Shown one piece after another: positions 1 to 10,563 of a stretch of DNA of 64,000 nucleotides. Numbering within the stretch: the first letter of the stretch is position 1; each line of letters starts with the position of its first letter. Under the pieces are notes generated by a model, which saw only the letters and a program-made list of their open reading frames with translations, searched no databases and was not told the DNA's origin. Source of the DNA: Bacteroidia bacterium (GTDB taxonomy: Bacteria > Bacteroidota > Bacteroidia > UBA4408); NCBI GenBank assembly GCA_020845635.1, contig JADLFI010000004.1, forward strand, positions 124,001 to 188,000, written 5' to 3'. Made by a program: the position numbers and the translations under genes.

Positions 1-680
1 TTTACTGTGGCACCCAATCCTAATGCAGCGCGTGTAGCAAATTCACCAACGGTACCTGCTCCTATTATCACTACTTCGGTGGGTGGAGTTCCGGTAATTC
101 CGCCAAACATACTTCCGTTTCCGTTATTAATATTACTTAAATATTCGGCAGCAATCAAAATAGAGGTATTACCTGCAATCTCGCTCATAGAACGAACAAT
201 GGGAAAAATCCCGTCTTCGTCTTTAATGTAATTAAAGGCAATGGTGGTCAGCTTCTTATCCATAAGCTGTTTAATATAATTATTACCTTGTACGGTTAGT
301 TGCAATGCTGAAAATAATGTTTGTTTTCTTTGCATCATGGCTATTTCCTCTTCCGAAGGGGGGGCAACTTTTAAAATAATGTCTGCCTCATATACTTCTT
401 TGGCACTATAAACAATTTTTGCTCCTGCTTCGCTATAGTCTCTGTCATCAAAGTTAGCGGCCTTACCTGAATCTGATTCCAATACAATTCTATGCCCATT
501 ATTAACCAATAATGCTACCGACTCGGGAACTAAACAAACTCTATTTTCCTGAAAATATGTTTCCTTAGGAATACCTATAAAAAGAGAACCTTTTTTGTGC
601 GAAACCTCCAGTGTTTCCTCCTGAGGCATTAGTCCGCCTTGCTTTTGCAGAGATAATAGTACGTCTTTTGATGTTTTCAT
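1..680 (-). CDS. ald: alanine dehydrogenase (N-terminal part; gene runs off the left edge)
   Basis: Reverse-strand reading from ATG at 680: MKTSKDVLLSLQKQGGLMPQEETLEVSHKKGSLFIGIPKETYFQENRVCLVPESV...IIGAGTVGEFATRAALGLGATVK; AlaDH/PNT N-terminal and GxGxxG nucleotide-binding motifs. Absent from the ORF track because no stop lies in the window. Confidence 0.85.
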   Translation of the reverse strand, partial: MKTSKDVLLSLQKQGGLMPQEETLEVSHKKGSLFIGIPKETYFQENRVCLVPESVALLVNNGHRIVLESDSGKAANFDDRDYSEAGAKIVYSAKEVYEADIILKVAPPSEEEIAMMQRKQTLFSALQLTVQGNNYIKQLMDKKLTTIAFNYIKDEDGIFPIVRSMSEIAGNTSILIAAEYLSNINNGNGSMFGGITGTPPTEVVIIGAGTVGEFATRAALGLGATV

Positions 681-745
681 GGTTAGGTATTGGGTGTAGT
701 TTTGTACAAAGTTAATTTTTTTATATTCGAATTAAAAGTTAAATA

Positions 746-1168
746 TTAAAACAATTCTATTGAATACTGGCGGTGGCCGGATAAGTAGGTAATGTTTATT
801 AATACATGTTGGTTAGGAACCAAATCAGATATTTTCTCGGCCCACTCTATAAAGCATAAATTTCCTGAGGCAAAATATTCTTCAACACCTATATCTAAAG
901 CTTCTTCAATGGAGTTTATACGATAAAAGTCAAAATGGTAAATTGTTTTATTCCTATTGGTTTTATACTCATTCACCAAACTAAAAGTAGGACTGCTAAC
1001 TTTATCTATGACACCTAGTTTTTTACACAATTCAACTATCAATGTAGTTTTGCCGCTTCCCATAGAGCCATTAAACAATACTATGTTACTATGAGAAAGA
1101 AAAGGAATAATACTATCGGCAATATCACTTATTTTTTCAATGGGTACATGTCCTAGTTCTTTTTTCAT
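746..1168 (-). CDS. tsaE: tRNA threonylcarbamoyladenosine biosynthesis ATPase TsaE
   Basis: Walker A GSMGSGKTTL, SSPTFSLVNEY, HFDFYRI, CFIEWAEKI motifs typical of TsaE/YjeE. Confidence 0.93.
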   Translation of the reverse strand: MKKELGHVPIEKISDIADSIIPFLSHSNIVLFNGSMGSGKTTLIVELCKKLGVIDKVSSPTFSLVNEYKTNRNKTIYHFDFYRINSIEEALDIGVEEYFASGNLCFIEWAEKISDLVPNQHVLINITYLSGHRQYSIELF

Positions 1169-1261
1169 TTCTCAAAGATGATAATTATTGTTGAAAATTT
1201 AAAAATGAATAGTTCAAATAATTAACTTTACTGCATGAAGTTTTATTAAGCAGCTTTGTTT

Positions 1262-2338
1262 ATGGCTAAAAGCAAAAAACTCTCTTTTGTAAATAAGCAA
1301 CGAAGTAAGAAGTCATTTTTACCTCCCGGAACAATTGAACCTTCTTCTGACAAACAGCAGGAACAAGCTGTTATTACATGCATAAGATACAATCAAGATT
1401 TTTATGAAGAGAAAATATATCACCAGTTATCGGACATTGAATTTGATAGCCCTGAGCAAACTATTCTTTGGATTCATATTGGTGGAATAAACAACACCCC
1501 AATAATTGAAAGAATAGGTAATGCCTACAATATTCACCCATTAACTTTAGAGGATATTACCAATACCGACCAAAGACCTAAGTTTGAAGATTATGAAAGC
1601 TATATTGTAGCAGTTATGAAAATGCTTAGCTATGATACGGAGTTGCATGGTGAGCAATTGTTTATTATTTTAAAAAATAATATTGTTATATCCTTTTTAG
1701 AGAGTAATGATAGCGATACTCTTACCTTTGTCCGCAAAAGGATTAAAGAAGGACAAGGACGCTTTAGAAAATTGGGAGCAGATTACTTATGTTATGCTAT
1801 AGTTGATAATGTAGTGGACAATTATTTTAATATTCTGGAAAAAATTGGCGACAAGATTGAGTTAATAGATAGCCAGATTATTATTAAACCCATGCCTGAT
1901 ACCCTACTACAGTTACATAGTTTGAAGCGCGAAATGATACATTTGCGAAAGTTAGTATGGCCTATGCGTGATATGGTAAATAGTTTGGAAAGGAGTGATA
2001 CAATTTTTATCCAACCGTCAACCGACTTGTATCTGCGCGATGTGCAAGACCACATTATACGTGTTATTGAAACGGTTGAAAACTACCGAGACTTAATTAA
2101 TGGAATGATGGAGATTTACTTATCGAGTATAAGTAATAAAATGAATGAAATTATGAAGGTGTTGACCATTATCTCAACCTTATTTATTCCGGTAACATTT
2201 ATTGTAGGTGTATATGGAATGAACTTTGAGAATATGCCTGAATTACACTCACGTTATGGTTATGCTGTGGTATGGATAATTATGTTGGCGGTGATGATTA
2301 GTTTGCTTTATTATTTTAGAAGAAAAAAATGGTTGTAA
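1262..2338 (+). CDS. corA: CorA family magnesium/cobalt transporter
   Basis: C-terminal TLFIPVTFIVGVYGMNFENMPEL (GMN motif) plus two TM helices; ATG at 1262 is more likely than the TTG at 1256. Confidence 0.95.
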   Translation: MAKSKKLSFVNKQRSKKSFLPPGTIEPSSDKQQEQAVITCIRYNQDFYEEKIYHQLSDIEFDSPEQTILWIHIGGINNTPIIERIGNAYNIHPLTLEDITNTDQRPKFEDYESYIVAVMKMLSYDTELHGEQLFIILKNNIVISFLESNDSDTLTFVRKRIKEGQGRFRKLGADYLCYAIVDNVVDNYFNILEKIGDKIELIDSQIIIKPMPDTLLQLHSLKREMIHLRKLVWPMRDMVNSLERSDTIFIQPSTDLYLRDVQDHIIRVIETVENYRDLINGMMEIYLSSISNKMNEIMKVLTIISTLFIPVTFIVGVYGMNFENMPELHSRYGYAVVWIIMLAVMISLLYYFRRKKWL

Positions 2339-2353
2339 TTATCATAAATAACG

Positions 2354-3694
2354 ATGAAAAAGTATATCATAAATAATGCCTATATTGTAAATGAAGGTAA
2401 GACTTTTGTTGGCTCAGTATGTATTGAAAATGGCTTAATAACGCAAATAGAGAACAAAACTATCAGCAAGCATGGTTATATTACTATTGATGCTGAGGGC
2501 AAATATTTATTGCCCGGGTTAATTGACGACCAAGTGCATTTTAGAGAGCCGGGCCTTACACACAAGGGGAATATTTATTCAGAGGCAAAAGCGGCTGTAG
2601 CCGGTGGCATTACCTCCTATATGGAAATGCCTAATACTGTGCCTAATGCTGTAACAATTGATTTGTTAGAAGATAAATATAAAATTGCCCAACAAACTTC
2701 ATTAGCTAATTATTCTTTCTTTATGGGGGCTACCAACAATAACCTAAATGAGTTATTAAGAGTTAATCCTCAGCAAGTATGCGGAATAAAAATATTTATG
2801 GGTTCTTCTACGGGAAATATGTTGGTTGATAACTTAGAAGTGCTTAGAAAAATATTTAAAGAAGTTAATTTGCTTATTGCTACACATTGTGAAGATGATG
2901 TAATGATAAAACAAAACCTGCAACAATTTGTTCAGAAATATGGTGTTGAATTAAATGCTGAGAGTCATTATTTGATTAGGAACGAAGAGGCTTGTTATCG
3001 CTCTTCTTCTTTGGCGGTTGAATTAGCTAAAGAATACAATGCCCGACTACATATTTTACATATAAGCACTGCAAAAGAAATTAGTTTGTTTTCAAATATT
3101 GAAAAACCTGAAGATAAAAGAATAACGGCAGAAGCATGCTTACATCATATTTGGTTTAATAATACTGACTATGCCACAAAAGGTAATTTTATAAAATGGA
3201 ATCCGGCCGTAAAAACTAAACATGATAGTGAGTCATTGTTAAAGGCAGTAATTGAAAACTATATTGATGTTTTGGCAACCGACCACGCCCCACATACACT
3301 AGAAGAAAAAAACAAACCATATTTAGAAGCCCCATCAGGCGGACCGTTGGTGCAACATGCCTTAGTGGCTTGGTTAGAATTATTTTTACAAAATAAAATT
3401 AGTTTGGAGAAAATAGTTGAAAAAACCAGTCATAATGTGGCTAAAATATTTCATATTAAGAATCGTGGATTTATTCGTGAAGGGTATTTTGCCGATTTGG
3501 TTTTGGTGAATATGAATCATCCATGGCAAGTCAGTAAAAATAATATTTTGTATCATTGCGCTTGGAGTCCGTTTGAGGGGAACACTTTCAGAGCTTATGT
3601 AGAAAAAACATTCGTAAATGGCAATATGGTTTACAATCAGGGTCTATTTGATGAAACCATAAAAGGAAAAAGACTGGAGTTTAACCGCTCTTGA
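2354..3694 (+). CDS. dihydroorotase / cyclic amidohydrolase
   Basis: LLPGLIDDQVHFREPGLTHKG metal-binding motif, THCEDD, LHILHISTAKE, VLATDHAPHTLEEK. Confidence 0.92.
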   Translation: MKKYIINNAYIVNEGKTFVGSVCIENGLITQIENKTISKHGYITIDAEGKYLLPGLIDDQVHFREPGLTHKGNIYSEAKAAVAGGITSYMEMPNTVPNAVTIDLLEDKYKIAQQTSLANYSFFMGATNNNLNELLRVNPQQVCGIKIFMGSSTGNMLVDNLEVLRKIFKEVNLLIATHCEDDVMIKQNLQQFVQKYGVELNAESHYLIRNEEACYRSSSLAVELAKEYNARLHILHISTAKEISLFSNIEKPEDKRITAEACLHHIWFNNTDYATKGNFIKWNPAVKTKHDSESLLKAVIENYIDVLATDHAPHTLEEKNKPYLEAPSGGPLVQHALVAWLELFLQNKISLEKIVEKTSHNVAKIFHIKNRGFIREGYFADLVLVNMNHPWQVSKNNILYHCAWSPFEGNTFRAYVEKTFVNGNMVYNQGLFDETIKGKRLEFNRS

Positions 3695-3727
3695 AGTTTG
3701 AATTAAGAAAAAGGATTTATGAAGTCT

Positions 3728-4705
3728 TTATTGCTTTATGAATTTTTGAAAAAATGATTTTCCGTCAGGCATGATGATTTTACAGAAATATACACCCTGT
3801 TTTAAGCTCCCAATATGTATGGTTTCTGCCTCAAAGTTTTGTTGATATATTGCTGTTCGCCCATATCCATCAGTAATTTGTACACTTGCAATTTTTTGTT
3901 GCCTGGTGTTAATATGTAGTATCTGACTTGCCGGGTTGGGATAAATAACAAAATTATCTTCTGTTTTCTCTGTTAATGAATTTACCACCCGGTTTATTAC
4001 TCCTATTGCGTCTAAATCAAAACCACCCTGTGGGAACTCGGTAGGGTAGTGCTCGTTAATAATATTATTATTTTTGTCGTATGTGGCAAACAAAGGATTA
4101 ATGCTTCCAATCACATCAATTACTTTAACATGAGTAATATGGTTAATGTCAAGTCCGGAAATTCCATCCAGCTCAGCTAAATCAAATGGAGTACCATATA
4201 ATGCTCTGTATTTTCCGGCCAGGTTATCGTAATGACTTGCATTATCATCATAATCAAAAGGTCCAACCTGAACATCTGTAGGACGATTGGAAGTGGCTTT
4301 AAACCTAAAGAAATTAACACCATCGCTGCTTACCTCCACAAAAGCTAATTCTAAAAATTCGTCTATAAATGCGTTCTCAAAAACAGCAAAGTCAAACCCT
4401 GGCCCATTATATATGGGGTTATCAAAAGTAAGCACAGCCCAACCACCATCACCCAAACTAACCACCTGCACCCCATCGGCTTTTCCCAAGGCCATAGTGC
4501 TGTCACCGGTACTTGCAAAACCTTGTGATGGATTAGCGATATTCTGATATCCTCTGTTTACTTGACAACCTGTTGCCCAGCCAATAAAAATACTACTGTC
4601 TTTGTGAATGGCTGTACAACCTGCCGTCCCCACAGGTCCCGGGAATTGTGCCAAAGCTGAAGAGGAGAGAAGGGATAAAAATAATAGTGAAAAAAATTTA
4701 CTCAT
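3728..4705 (-). CDS. secreted protein with T9SS type A C-terminal sorting domain
   Basis: N-terminal signal peptide (MSKFFSLLFLSLLSSSALA); C-terminal VIYPNPASQILHINTRQQK...GVYFCKIIMPDGKSFFQKFIKQ sorting-domain pattern. Confidence 0.85.
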   Translation of the reverse strand: MSKFFSLLFLSLLSSSALAQFPGPVGTAGCTAIHKDSSIFIGWATGCQVNRGYQNIANPSQGFASTGDSTMALGKADGVQVVSLGDGGWAVLTFDNPIYNGPGFDFAVFENAFIDEFLELAFVEVSSDGVNFFRFKATSNRPTDVQVGPFDYDDNASHYDNLAGKYRALYGTPFDLAELDGISGLDINHITHVKVIDVIGSINPLFATYDKNNNIINEHYPTEFPQGGFDLDAIGVINRVVNSLTEKTEDNFVIYPNPASQILHINTRQQKIASVQITDGYGRTAIYQQNFEAETIHIGSLKQGVYFCKIIMPDGKSFFQKFIKQ

Positions 4706-4711
4706 AATAAG

Positions 4712-5071
4712 TTATTTATTAAATCCATATACACAATGTTTGCACCCATTTTTACAGCAGTAACCGCGCAATAAGTGGTAAATTGAACTGAATACAAAAT
4801 TTCCTTCAGCATTAAAGTAATAATGAATACCCTCTAACATTTCCTTTTTATGCTTTGGAAAATGATAATTTTTTGCATCTGTAATTAAAGTATTAAGCTC
4901 CGTCAAACAATCATAACACAAACAATCGTTCCAATTATTTTTTACAAATACAATTGTTGCCTCATCAAGGGTTAATGAGTAACAACAACATGTTTCAATA
5001 CTATGCGAGCAACAGTTAAATTGCCGGCTACAACGCTTACATAAATTGGTATGTTTAATTTCCTTTTGCAA
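4712..5071 (-). CDS. small Cys-rich protein: CWC-like N-terminus plus DUF5522-like C-terminus
   Basis: CKRCSRQFNCCSHSIETCCCYSL (cysteine-rich CWC pattern) and YYFNAEGNFVFSSIYHLLRGYCCKNGCKHCVYGF (DUF5522-like). Confidence 0.7.
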   Translation of the reverse strand: MQKEIKHTNLCKRCSRQFNCCSHSIETCCCYSLTLDEATIVFVKNNWNDCLCYDCLTELNTLITDAKNYHFPKHKKEMLEGIHYYFNAEGNFVFSSIYHLLRGYCCKNGCKHCVYGFNK

Positions 5072-5302
5072 ATTAATTAACTGAAAAATTACGAAAAGGA
5101 AAGTAATAATTAGGGAGGATAGATTCCGAAAATATTGTACTAAACACTTTTCGTGAGTGTTTAAGCATTATAAACCTATTAAGTATCTGACTTATCTGCT
5201 GGCAGATTTCACAGTTGCACGACAGTTCGTGATTTACACACGATTCCTTAATCTATTTAGGTTGCAAATACAAAGAACATTAGACAAAGATACACAAATT
5301 AT

Positions 5303-6262
5303 TTATGAGAATGATAAAAGGTGTAAAATTGTATCACGCCAAACCAAAATTATTACACCACCCACTGCTACAAGTGCTCCTAAAATTATTGAATATCCGG
5401 CTTTTTCTTTATGAAATATATATGCTAAGGGAATAGCAAAAACCGGGACTAACGAAAAGAGTGTTTGGGCTACAGCCGAGTTGGTTAATGAAATTGTTTG
5501 CATAGCCAGCGATAGTCCTAAAACAGTTGCAAAAAGAGTTCCGAATAACAGGAATAAAACACCCTTATGGTTCTTAGGGTTTACAAGTTCTTCCTTTAAA
5601 TTCTTAATTTCTTTGCTCAATAATTGGAATAAAAAAAGTACTGTCATTCCTATTACAATCCTAATCCATGCGGCATGAAATGATGCAATTTCAAGTGTAT
5701 TACCATCATAAGCCTTTTTTGCCAATACCACACCGGCACCTTGACACAATGCGGCAGCTATAGCATGAGCAATTCCAATTAAATTAATATTTGACTTATT
5801 GCTTTCTTGCTTATTGGCTGAAATATAGATGACACCTAGTATGGTAATTATTATTCCTATAATTCCGATTATATTAATTCTCTCACCAATTAATATGAAT
5901 CCAAAACCCAGAGCAGCACCTGGTGCTAGGGTTGAGAATATACTGGAATTGCGTGCTCCTATATATTTAAATGAAGAAAAAGAAAAGTAATCGCCCAAGG
6001 CTAAGCCGATTACACCCGATAAACCCAACCAAACCCAATACTGTTGGTTAGGGAAAGAAATTAACTCAAGAAAATTAATATTTTCCTTATATAATATAAA
6101 TGGGGTTAGTAAAATGGTAGCGAGTAATAATCTTAATAGATTAATATGGTTTGCATGAAAATATCGTGTACTTAATGAAAAGGGAAATATTCCTATGGCC
6201 CAAACTATAGCTGTGATAATTCCATAAAATTCACCACTCATAAATTCACTATCTACTGCCAA
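5303..6262 (-). CDS. EamA/DMT family transporter
   Basis: ~10 hydrophobic helices in two halves; SVIGLALGDYFSFSSFKYIGA / LSLAMQTISLTNSAVAQTLFSLVPVFAIPLAYIFHKEK pattern of the drug/metabolite transporter family. Confidence 0.88.
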   Translation of the reverse strand: MAVDSEFMSGEFYGIITAIVWAIGIFPFSLSTRYFHANHINLLRLLLATILLTPFILYKENINFLELISFPNQQYWVWLGLSGVIGLALGDYFSFSSFKYIGARNSSIFSTLAPGAALGFGFILIGERINIIGIIGIIITILGVIYISANKQESNKSNINLIGIAHAIAAALCQGAGVVLAKKAYDGNTLEIASFHAAWIRIVIGMTVLFLFQLLSKEIKNLKEELVNPKNHKGVLFLLFGTLFATVLGLSLAMQTISLTNSAVAQTLFSLVPVFAIPLAYIFHKEKAGYSIILGALVAVGGVIILVWRDTILHLLSFS

Positions 6263-6911
6263 AAATAGTACTGCCTATTCTAATCATATTACTGCCGCAG
6301 TCAATAGCAATTTTGTAATCATTACTCATTCCCATGCTTAATGTGCTAAAATTACAATTGGGTAAAGTAAGTTGCAGTTTTAATCTATCATAAAATTTTG
6401 CCAACTCGTTGAACTCACTCATAATTATTTGCTTATTTGAAGTAAGAGTGGCCATGCCCATCAAACCGGTTATTTTTATATGTTGTAGTTCTGATATTTC
6501 ACTACTTGCCAACAATTCTTCCACCTCATTATAAGAGAAACCAAACTTTGTTTCCTCTTGCGCAATGTGTATTTGCAATAAACACGAAATTATACGATTG
6601 TTTTTATGTGCTTCTTTATTTATTTCTTTCAATAGCTTTAAACTATCAACCGCATGGATGAGCGACACAAATGATGCTATGTATTTTACTTTATTGGTTT
6701 GCAGATGCCCAATTAAATGCCACTCGATATCTTTGGGCAATTGCTCATATTTAGCGCATAACTCCTGAACTTTGTTTTCCCCAAAAACTTTCTGGTTATG
6801 TTGATATAAGAACAAAATATCCTCTACCGGCTTGGTTTTTGAAACTGCAACCAAAGCAACTGACTTGGGAATATTTGATAGGATATCCCGATAGGCTTCA
6901 AGATTTACCAC
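6249..6911 (-). CDS. YggS/PLPBP family pyridoxal phosphate homeostasis protein
   Basis: LVAVSKTKP, FGENKVQEL, EWHLIGHLQTNKVK, LSMGMSNDYKIAIDCGSNMIRIGSTIFG. Confidence 0.95.
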   Translation of the reverse strand: MVNLEAYRDILSNIPKSVALVAVSKTKPVEDILFLYQHNQKVFGENKVQELCAKYEQLPKDIEWHLIGHLQTNKVKYIASFVSLIHAVDSLKLLKEINKEAHKNNRIISCLLQIHIAQEETKFGFSYNEVEELLASSEISELQHIKITGLMGMATLTSNKQIIMSEFNELAKFYDRLKLQLTLPNCNFSTLSMGMSNDYKIAIDCGSNMIRIGSTIFGSR

Positions 6912-6931
6912 GATACAAATATTGTTTAATT

Positions 6932-8617
6932 CTAATTGTTCATTGACATTAAGAATTCGTCATTATTTCTTGTATTGCGCATACGTTCTTGCAAAAACTC
7001 CATAGCTTCTAACGGAGTCATATCGGCAAGATATTTACGTAAAATCCATAATCTTTGTAGGGTGTCTTTATCTAACAATAAGTCATCTCTACGGGTACTT
7101 GATGCAACAATATCAATAGAAGGGAATACTCTTTTGTTGGCAATTTTACGTTCTAGTTGGAGTTCGCTATTGCCTGTACCTTTAAATTCTTCAAAAATCA
7201 CTTCATCCATTTTTGAACCAGTTTCGGTGAGGGCAGTAGCTATAATAGTGAGTGACCCTCCGTTTTCAATTTTACGGGCCGAACCAAAAAATCTTTTAGG
7301 TTTATGTAATGCATTAGCGTCAACACCCCCGCTAAGCACCTTTCCGGAGGCAGGCTGTACAGTATTATAAGCTCTAGCTAAACGGGTAATACTGTCTAAT
7401 AGAATAACAACATCATGTCCACATTCAACCAGTCTTTTTGATTTTTCCAGCACAATATTGGCAATTTTCACATGTCGTTCTGCAGGTTCATCAAAAGTTG
7501 AGGCAATAACCTCGGCCTTTACATTTCTGGCCATATCAGTAACTTCTTCAGGGCGCTCGTCTATTAATAAAATAATTAAATATACTTCAGGATGATTGGC
7601 AGCAATGGCATTGGCTATATCTTTTAATAATACTGTTTTACCGGTTTTTGGCTGCGCTACAATTAATGCTCTTTGACCTTTACCTATTGGAGTTACCAAA
7701 TCAAATATTCGGGTACTTAAATTATTTTGGGCATGCCCCGTTAACTTAAATTTTTCGTATGGGAAGAGTGGAGTAAGGTAATCAAATGGAACACGATCTC
7801 TAATATATGAAGGTTCGCGGCCGTTAATACTGTCCACCTTTATTAGTGGAAAATATTTTTCTCCTTCGCGCGGAGGTCTGATAGCACCTTTAATCGTATC
7901 ACCGGTTTTTAAACCAAACAATTTTATTTGTGATTGCGATACGTAAATATCGTCAGGTGAATTTAAATAATTATAATCTGAAGAACGAAGGAAACCATAA
8001 CCATCAGGCATTATCTCTAAAACTCCTTCACTAATTACAACACCATCAAAATTATAAACAGGTTCCGGCTTCTTTTCATGATGATAGGGCTTTTTATGTG
8101 GATTATGTTCAAAACTCTTGGGCTTGAATTCCTGATTTTTAAACTCTTTAGTAGGTTCTTTAGATTTGTCCGTTTCTGATTTCTGTGTATTAAGATTTAA
8201 ATCATTATTTTCAGATAATGGCAATTCAGTCTTAACAGTTGAATCAATTTTCTCAGCTTCTATTTGATGATTAATTTCAGGTGAGATATTGTCTGGAGAG
8301 GTAAGTTTGTCAGGGTCCGATTGTGTTTCATTGGTTGTTGAATCGTCAATAATTGAATTTTCATTATTTATCAATTGAGTTTCTGCGGATATAACATTTG
8401 AGGCTTCAATTATCTTCTCAGTTGTTTTAGGTTTTCTTGCTCTTTTTTTAGGGGCTTTGTTTAATTGAACCTCACCTTGTGGTGGAGTAGTTTTTGCAAC
8501 TATTTGCTCAATAAGTTCTTTCTTTGTTAAACTTTCTGATTGTTCAATTTTCAGTTCAAGGGCAATAGTTTTAAGCTCAGCAACTAGCTTATCACTTAGT
8601 TCTTTGTGGGTGTACAT
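6932..8617 (-). CDS. rho: transcription termination factor Rho (with long N-terminal low-complexity insertion)
   Basis: [80 protein letters not shown]. Confidence 0.98.
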   Translation of the reverse strand: MYTHKELSDKLVAELKTIALELKIEQSESLTKKELIEQIVAKTTPPQGEVQLNKAPKKRARKPKTTEKIIEASNVISAETQLINNENSIIDDSTTNETQSDPDKLTSPDNISPEINHQIEAEKIDSTVKTELPLSENNDLNLNTQKSETDKSKEPTKEFKNQEFKPKSFEHNPHKKPYHHEKKPEPVYNFDGVVISEGVLEIMPDGYGFLRSSDYNYLNSPDDIYVSQSQIKLFGLKTGDTIKGAIRPPREGEKYFPLIKVDSINGREPSYIRDRVPFDYLTPLFPYEKFKLTGHAQNNLSTRIFDLVTPIGKGQRALIVAQPKTGKTVLLKDIANAIAANHPEVYLIILLIDERPEEVTDMARNVKAEVIASTFDEPAERHVKIANIVLEKSKRLVECGHDVVILLDSITRLARAYNTVQPASGKVLSGGVDANALHKPKRFFGSARKIENGGSLTIIATALTETGSKMDEVIFEEFKGTGNSELQLERKIANKRVFPSIDIVASSTRRDDLLLDKDTLQRLWILRKYLADMTPLEAMEFLQERMRNTRNNDEFLMSMNN

Positions 8618-8763
8618 TTAATAAATAATGATTGGAAATAACAATAAGTCAATTAAAGATTTTTTCTTTATACTTTTAATAATATTTTTTTATAAGAAGA
8701 AAAATAAGGATTCGTGATGCAACAATGAATATTGCGTTGCAATAATACAAAATATATTTAAAA

Positions 8764-8792
8764 CAAAATTATCTCTGTAAAAAAAATATCAA
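8764..8792 (-). promoter_or_regulatory. candidate rho promoter (-33 TTG, -7 TAATTTTG)
   Basis: Reverse complement shows TTG (8790-8792), 18 nt spacer, TAATTTTG (8764-8771), matching Bacteroidota TTG...TAnnTTTG. Confidence 0.5.
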
Positions 8793-8966
8793 TCTAATGC
8801 ATATATTGTTAAGAATTGTGTGAAAGAAACTACCTTAATTGTTTTTATTTGTATATCATTTATTCAAATCTATAAGGTTTTGGTTAATTAATAGAATTAA
8901 ATTATAATATGTAATTTCTATTAAAGCTTTTAGGGAATGACATTAAAATAATAAATATATTATGAC

Positions 8967-8974
8967 TACATTTG
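8967..8974 (+). promoter_or_regulatory. -7 box upstream of der
   Basis: TACATTTG ending 17 nt before the ATG at 8992; no good -33 box at N19. Confidence 0.4.
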
Positions 8975-8991
8975 TGCCCTAAAATTAGTAA

Positions 8992-10302
8992 ATGAGTAAT
9001 ATAGTAGCCATAGTTGGAAGACCTAATGTTGGTAAATCAACTTTATTTAATAGGTTAACCGGGACTAAACATGCCATAGTTGATGAAGTAAGCGGTGTTA
9101 CCCGTGACCGCCATTATGGTGTTTGTGAATGGAATGGAAGAACTTTTAGTGTTATTGACACCGGTGGTTACGCCATGGGTAGTGATGATGTATTTGAATC
9201 TGAAATAAGAAAACAAGTTGAATTGGCTATTGTTGAAGCCAATCTAATTATTTTTGTGGTTGATGTTAACCAAGGAGTACACGAGTATGATACAATGGTT
9301 GCCCAACTATTAAGGAAATCAAAAAAAGAAGTAATAGTAGCTGTAAATAAGGTTGATAATAGTGAAAGACATAACTATTTAGGCGAATTTTATAAATTTG
9401 GGTTAAGTGAATTATTCCCTATTTCATCAACCAGTGGCGGAGGAACAGGCGAATTACTTGATGAGGTAGTAAAACACCTAAAGCCTGATAGTGAAGTGTC
9501 GGAAACCGAGGAAGATTTACCCAAAATTGCAATTGTTGGACGACCTAATGTGGGCAAGTCTTCGCTGTTAAATGCTTTATTAGGAGAAGAAAGAAACATA
9601 GTTACCCCTATTGCAGGTACTACAAGAGATACAATTAACAGGCGTTATAAAGCGTTCGGAAACGATTTTATTTTGGTAGATACAGCCGGAATTAGAAAAA
9701 AAGGGAAAGTACATGATGATTTAGAGTTTTACTCGGTAATGCGTTCTATTAGGGCTATTGAAACGGCTGATGTATGTTTGTTGATGATTGATGCACAAGA
9801 AGGTTTCGAGTCGCAAGATGTTAATTTGTTTCATTTGATTGAAAAAAACCACAAGGGAGTTGTTATTTTAGTAAATAAATGGGATTTAATTGAAAAAGAT
9901 AATCATACCACAAAAATCTTTGAAAGTAAAATTAGAGAAAAAATAGCTCCTTTTGTTGATGTGCCTATTATTTTTACTTCGGTTTCCAAAAAACAACGAT
10001 TGCTAAAAGCTATTGAAACTGCTATACGTGTTTTTAATAGCCGAAGAATAAAGATTCCTACCAGAAAGCTAAATGATATAATGCTTCCAATTCTAGATAA
10101 TAATCCACCACCCTCATTTAAAGGGAAGTATATAAAAATAAAATTTGTTTCTCAATTGCCAACTCATGCCCCTTCTTTTGCTTTTTTCTGTAATTTGCCT
10201 CAATATGTTAAAGAATCTTATAAAAGATTTGTAGAAAATAAACTTCGTGAAAACTTTGATTTTAACGGAGTTCCTGTCCTTGTCTTTTTTAGACAAAAAT
10301 AA
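8992..10302 (+). CDS. der: ribosome biogenesis GTPase Der (EngA)
   Basis: Two GTPase domains: [19 protein letters not shown]...GVTRDR and [37 protein letters not shown]-like C-terminus. Confidence 0.98.
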   Translation: MSNIVAIVGRPNVGKSTLFNRLTGTKHAIVDEVSGVTRDRHYGVCEWNGRTFSVIDTGGYAMGSDDVFESEIRKQVELAIVEANLIIFVVDVNQGVHEYDTMVAQLLRKSKKEVIVAVNKVDNSERHNYLGEFYKFGLSELFPISSTSGGGTGELLDEVVKHLKPDSEVSETEEDLPKIAIVGRPNVGKSSLLNALLGEERNIVTPIAGTTRDTINRRYKAFGNDFILVDTAGIRKKGKVHDDLEFYSVMRSIRAIETADVCLLMIDAQEGFESQDVNLFHLIEKNHKGVVILVNKWDLIEKDNHTTKIFESKIREKIAPFVDVPIIFTSVSKKQRLLKAIETAIRVFNSRRIKIPTRKLNDIMLPILDNNPPPSFKGKYIKIKFVSQLPTHAPSFAFFCNLPQYVKESYKRFVENKLRENFDFNGVPVLVFFRQK

Positions 10303-10563
10303 CAGATATTGTATTTTGTTGAAAATCAAAAGAGTGACTCTAGTCTTCTGCGAGAAACTACTATAGTTTTTAACTAAATAATTTTTTTCTAATGTTAAAA
10401 TTGATAAATTCATATAGGCTTATTGAATTTAGAATGATAATTTTGAGCACTTAGCTAAAAAAAAATAAGATTAATCGTTTTATTTTAAAAAAAAAATTGT
10501 ACATTTGTACCCCAATTTTATAAAAAATCATTGATTTTGAAATCTTTAACCCAAATAAATAAA

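Noticed and set aside
7-231. 74-aa + strand ORF at the left edge
   Set aside because: Antisense to the alanine dehydrogenase coding sequence on the - strand, which has clear family motifs.
5142-5164. AAACACTT-TTCGT-GAGTGTTT hairpin
   Set aside because: Short stem with no T-tract on either strand; not enough to call a terminator or RNA.
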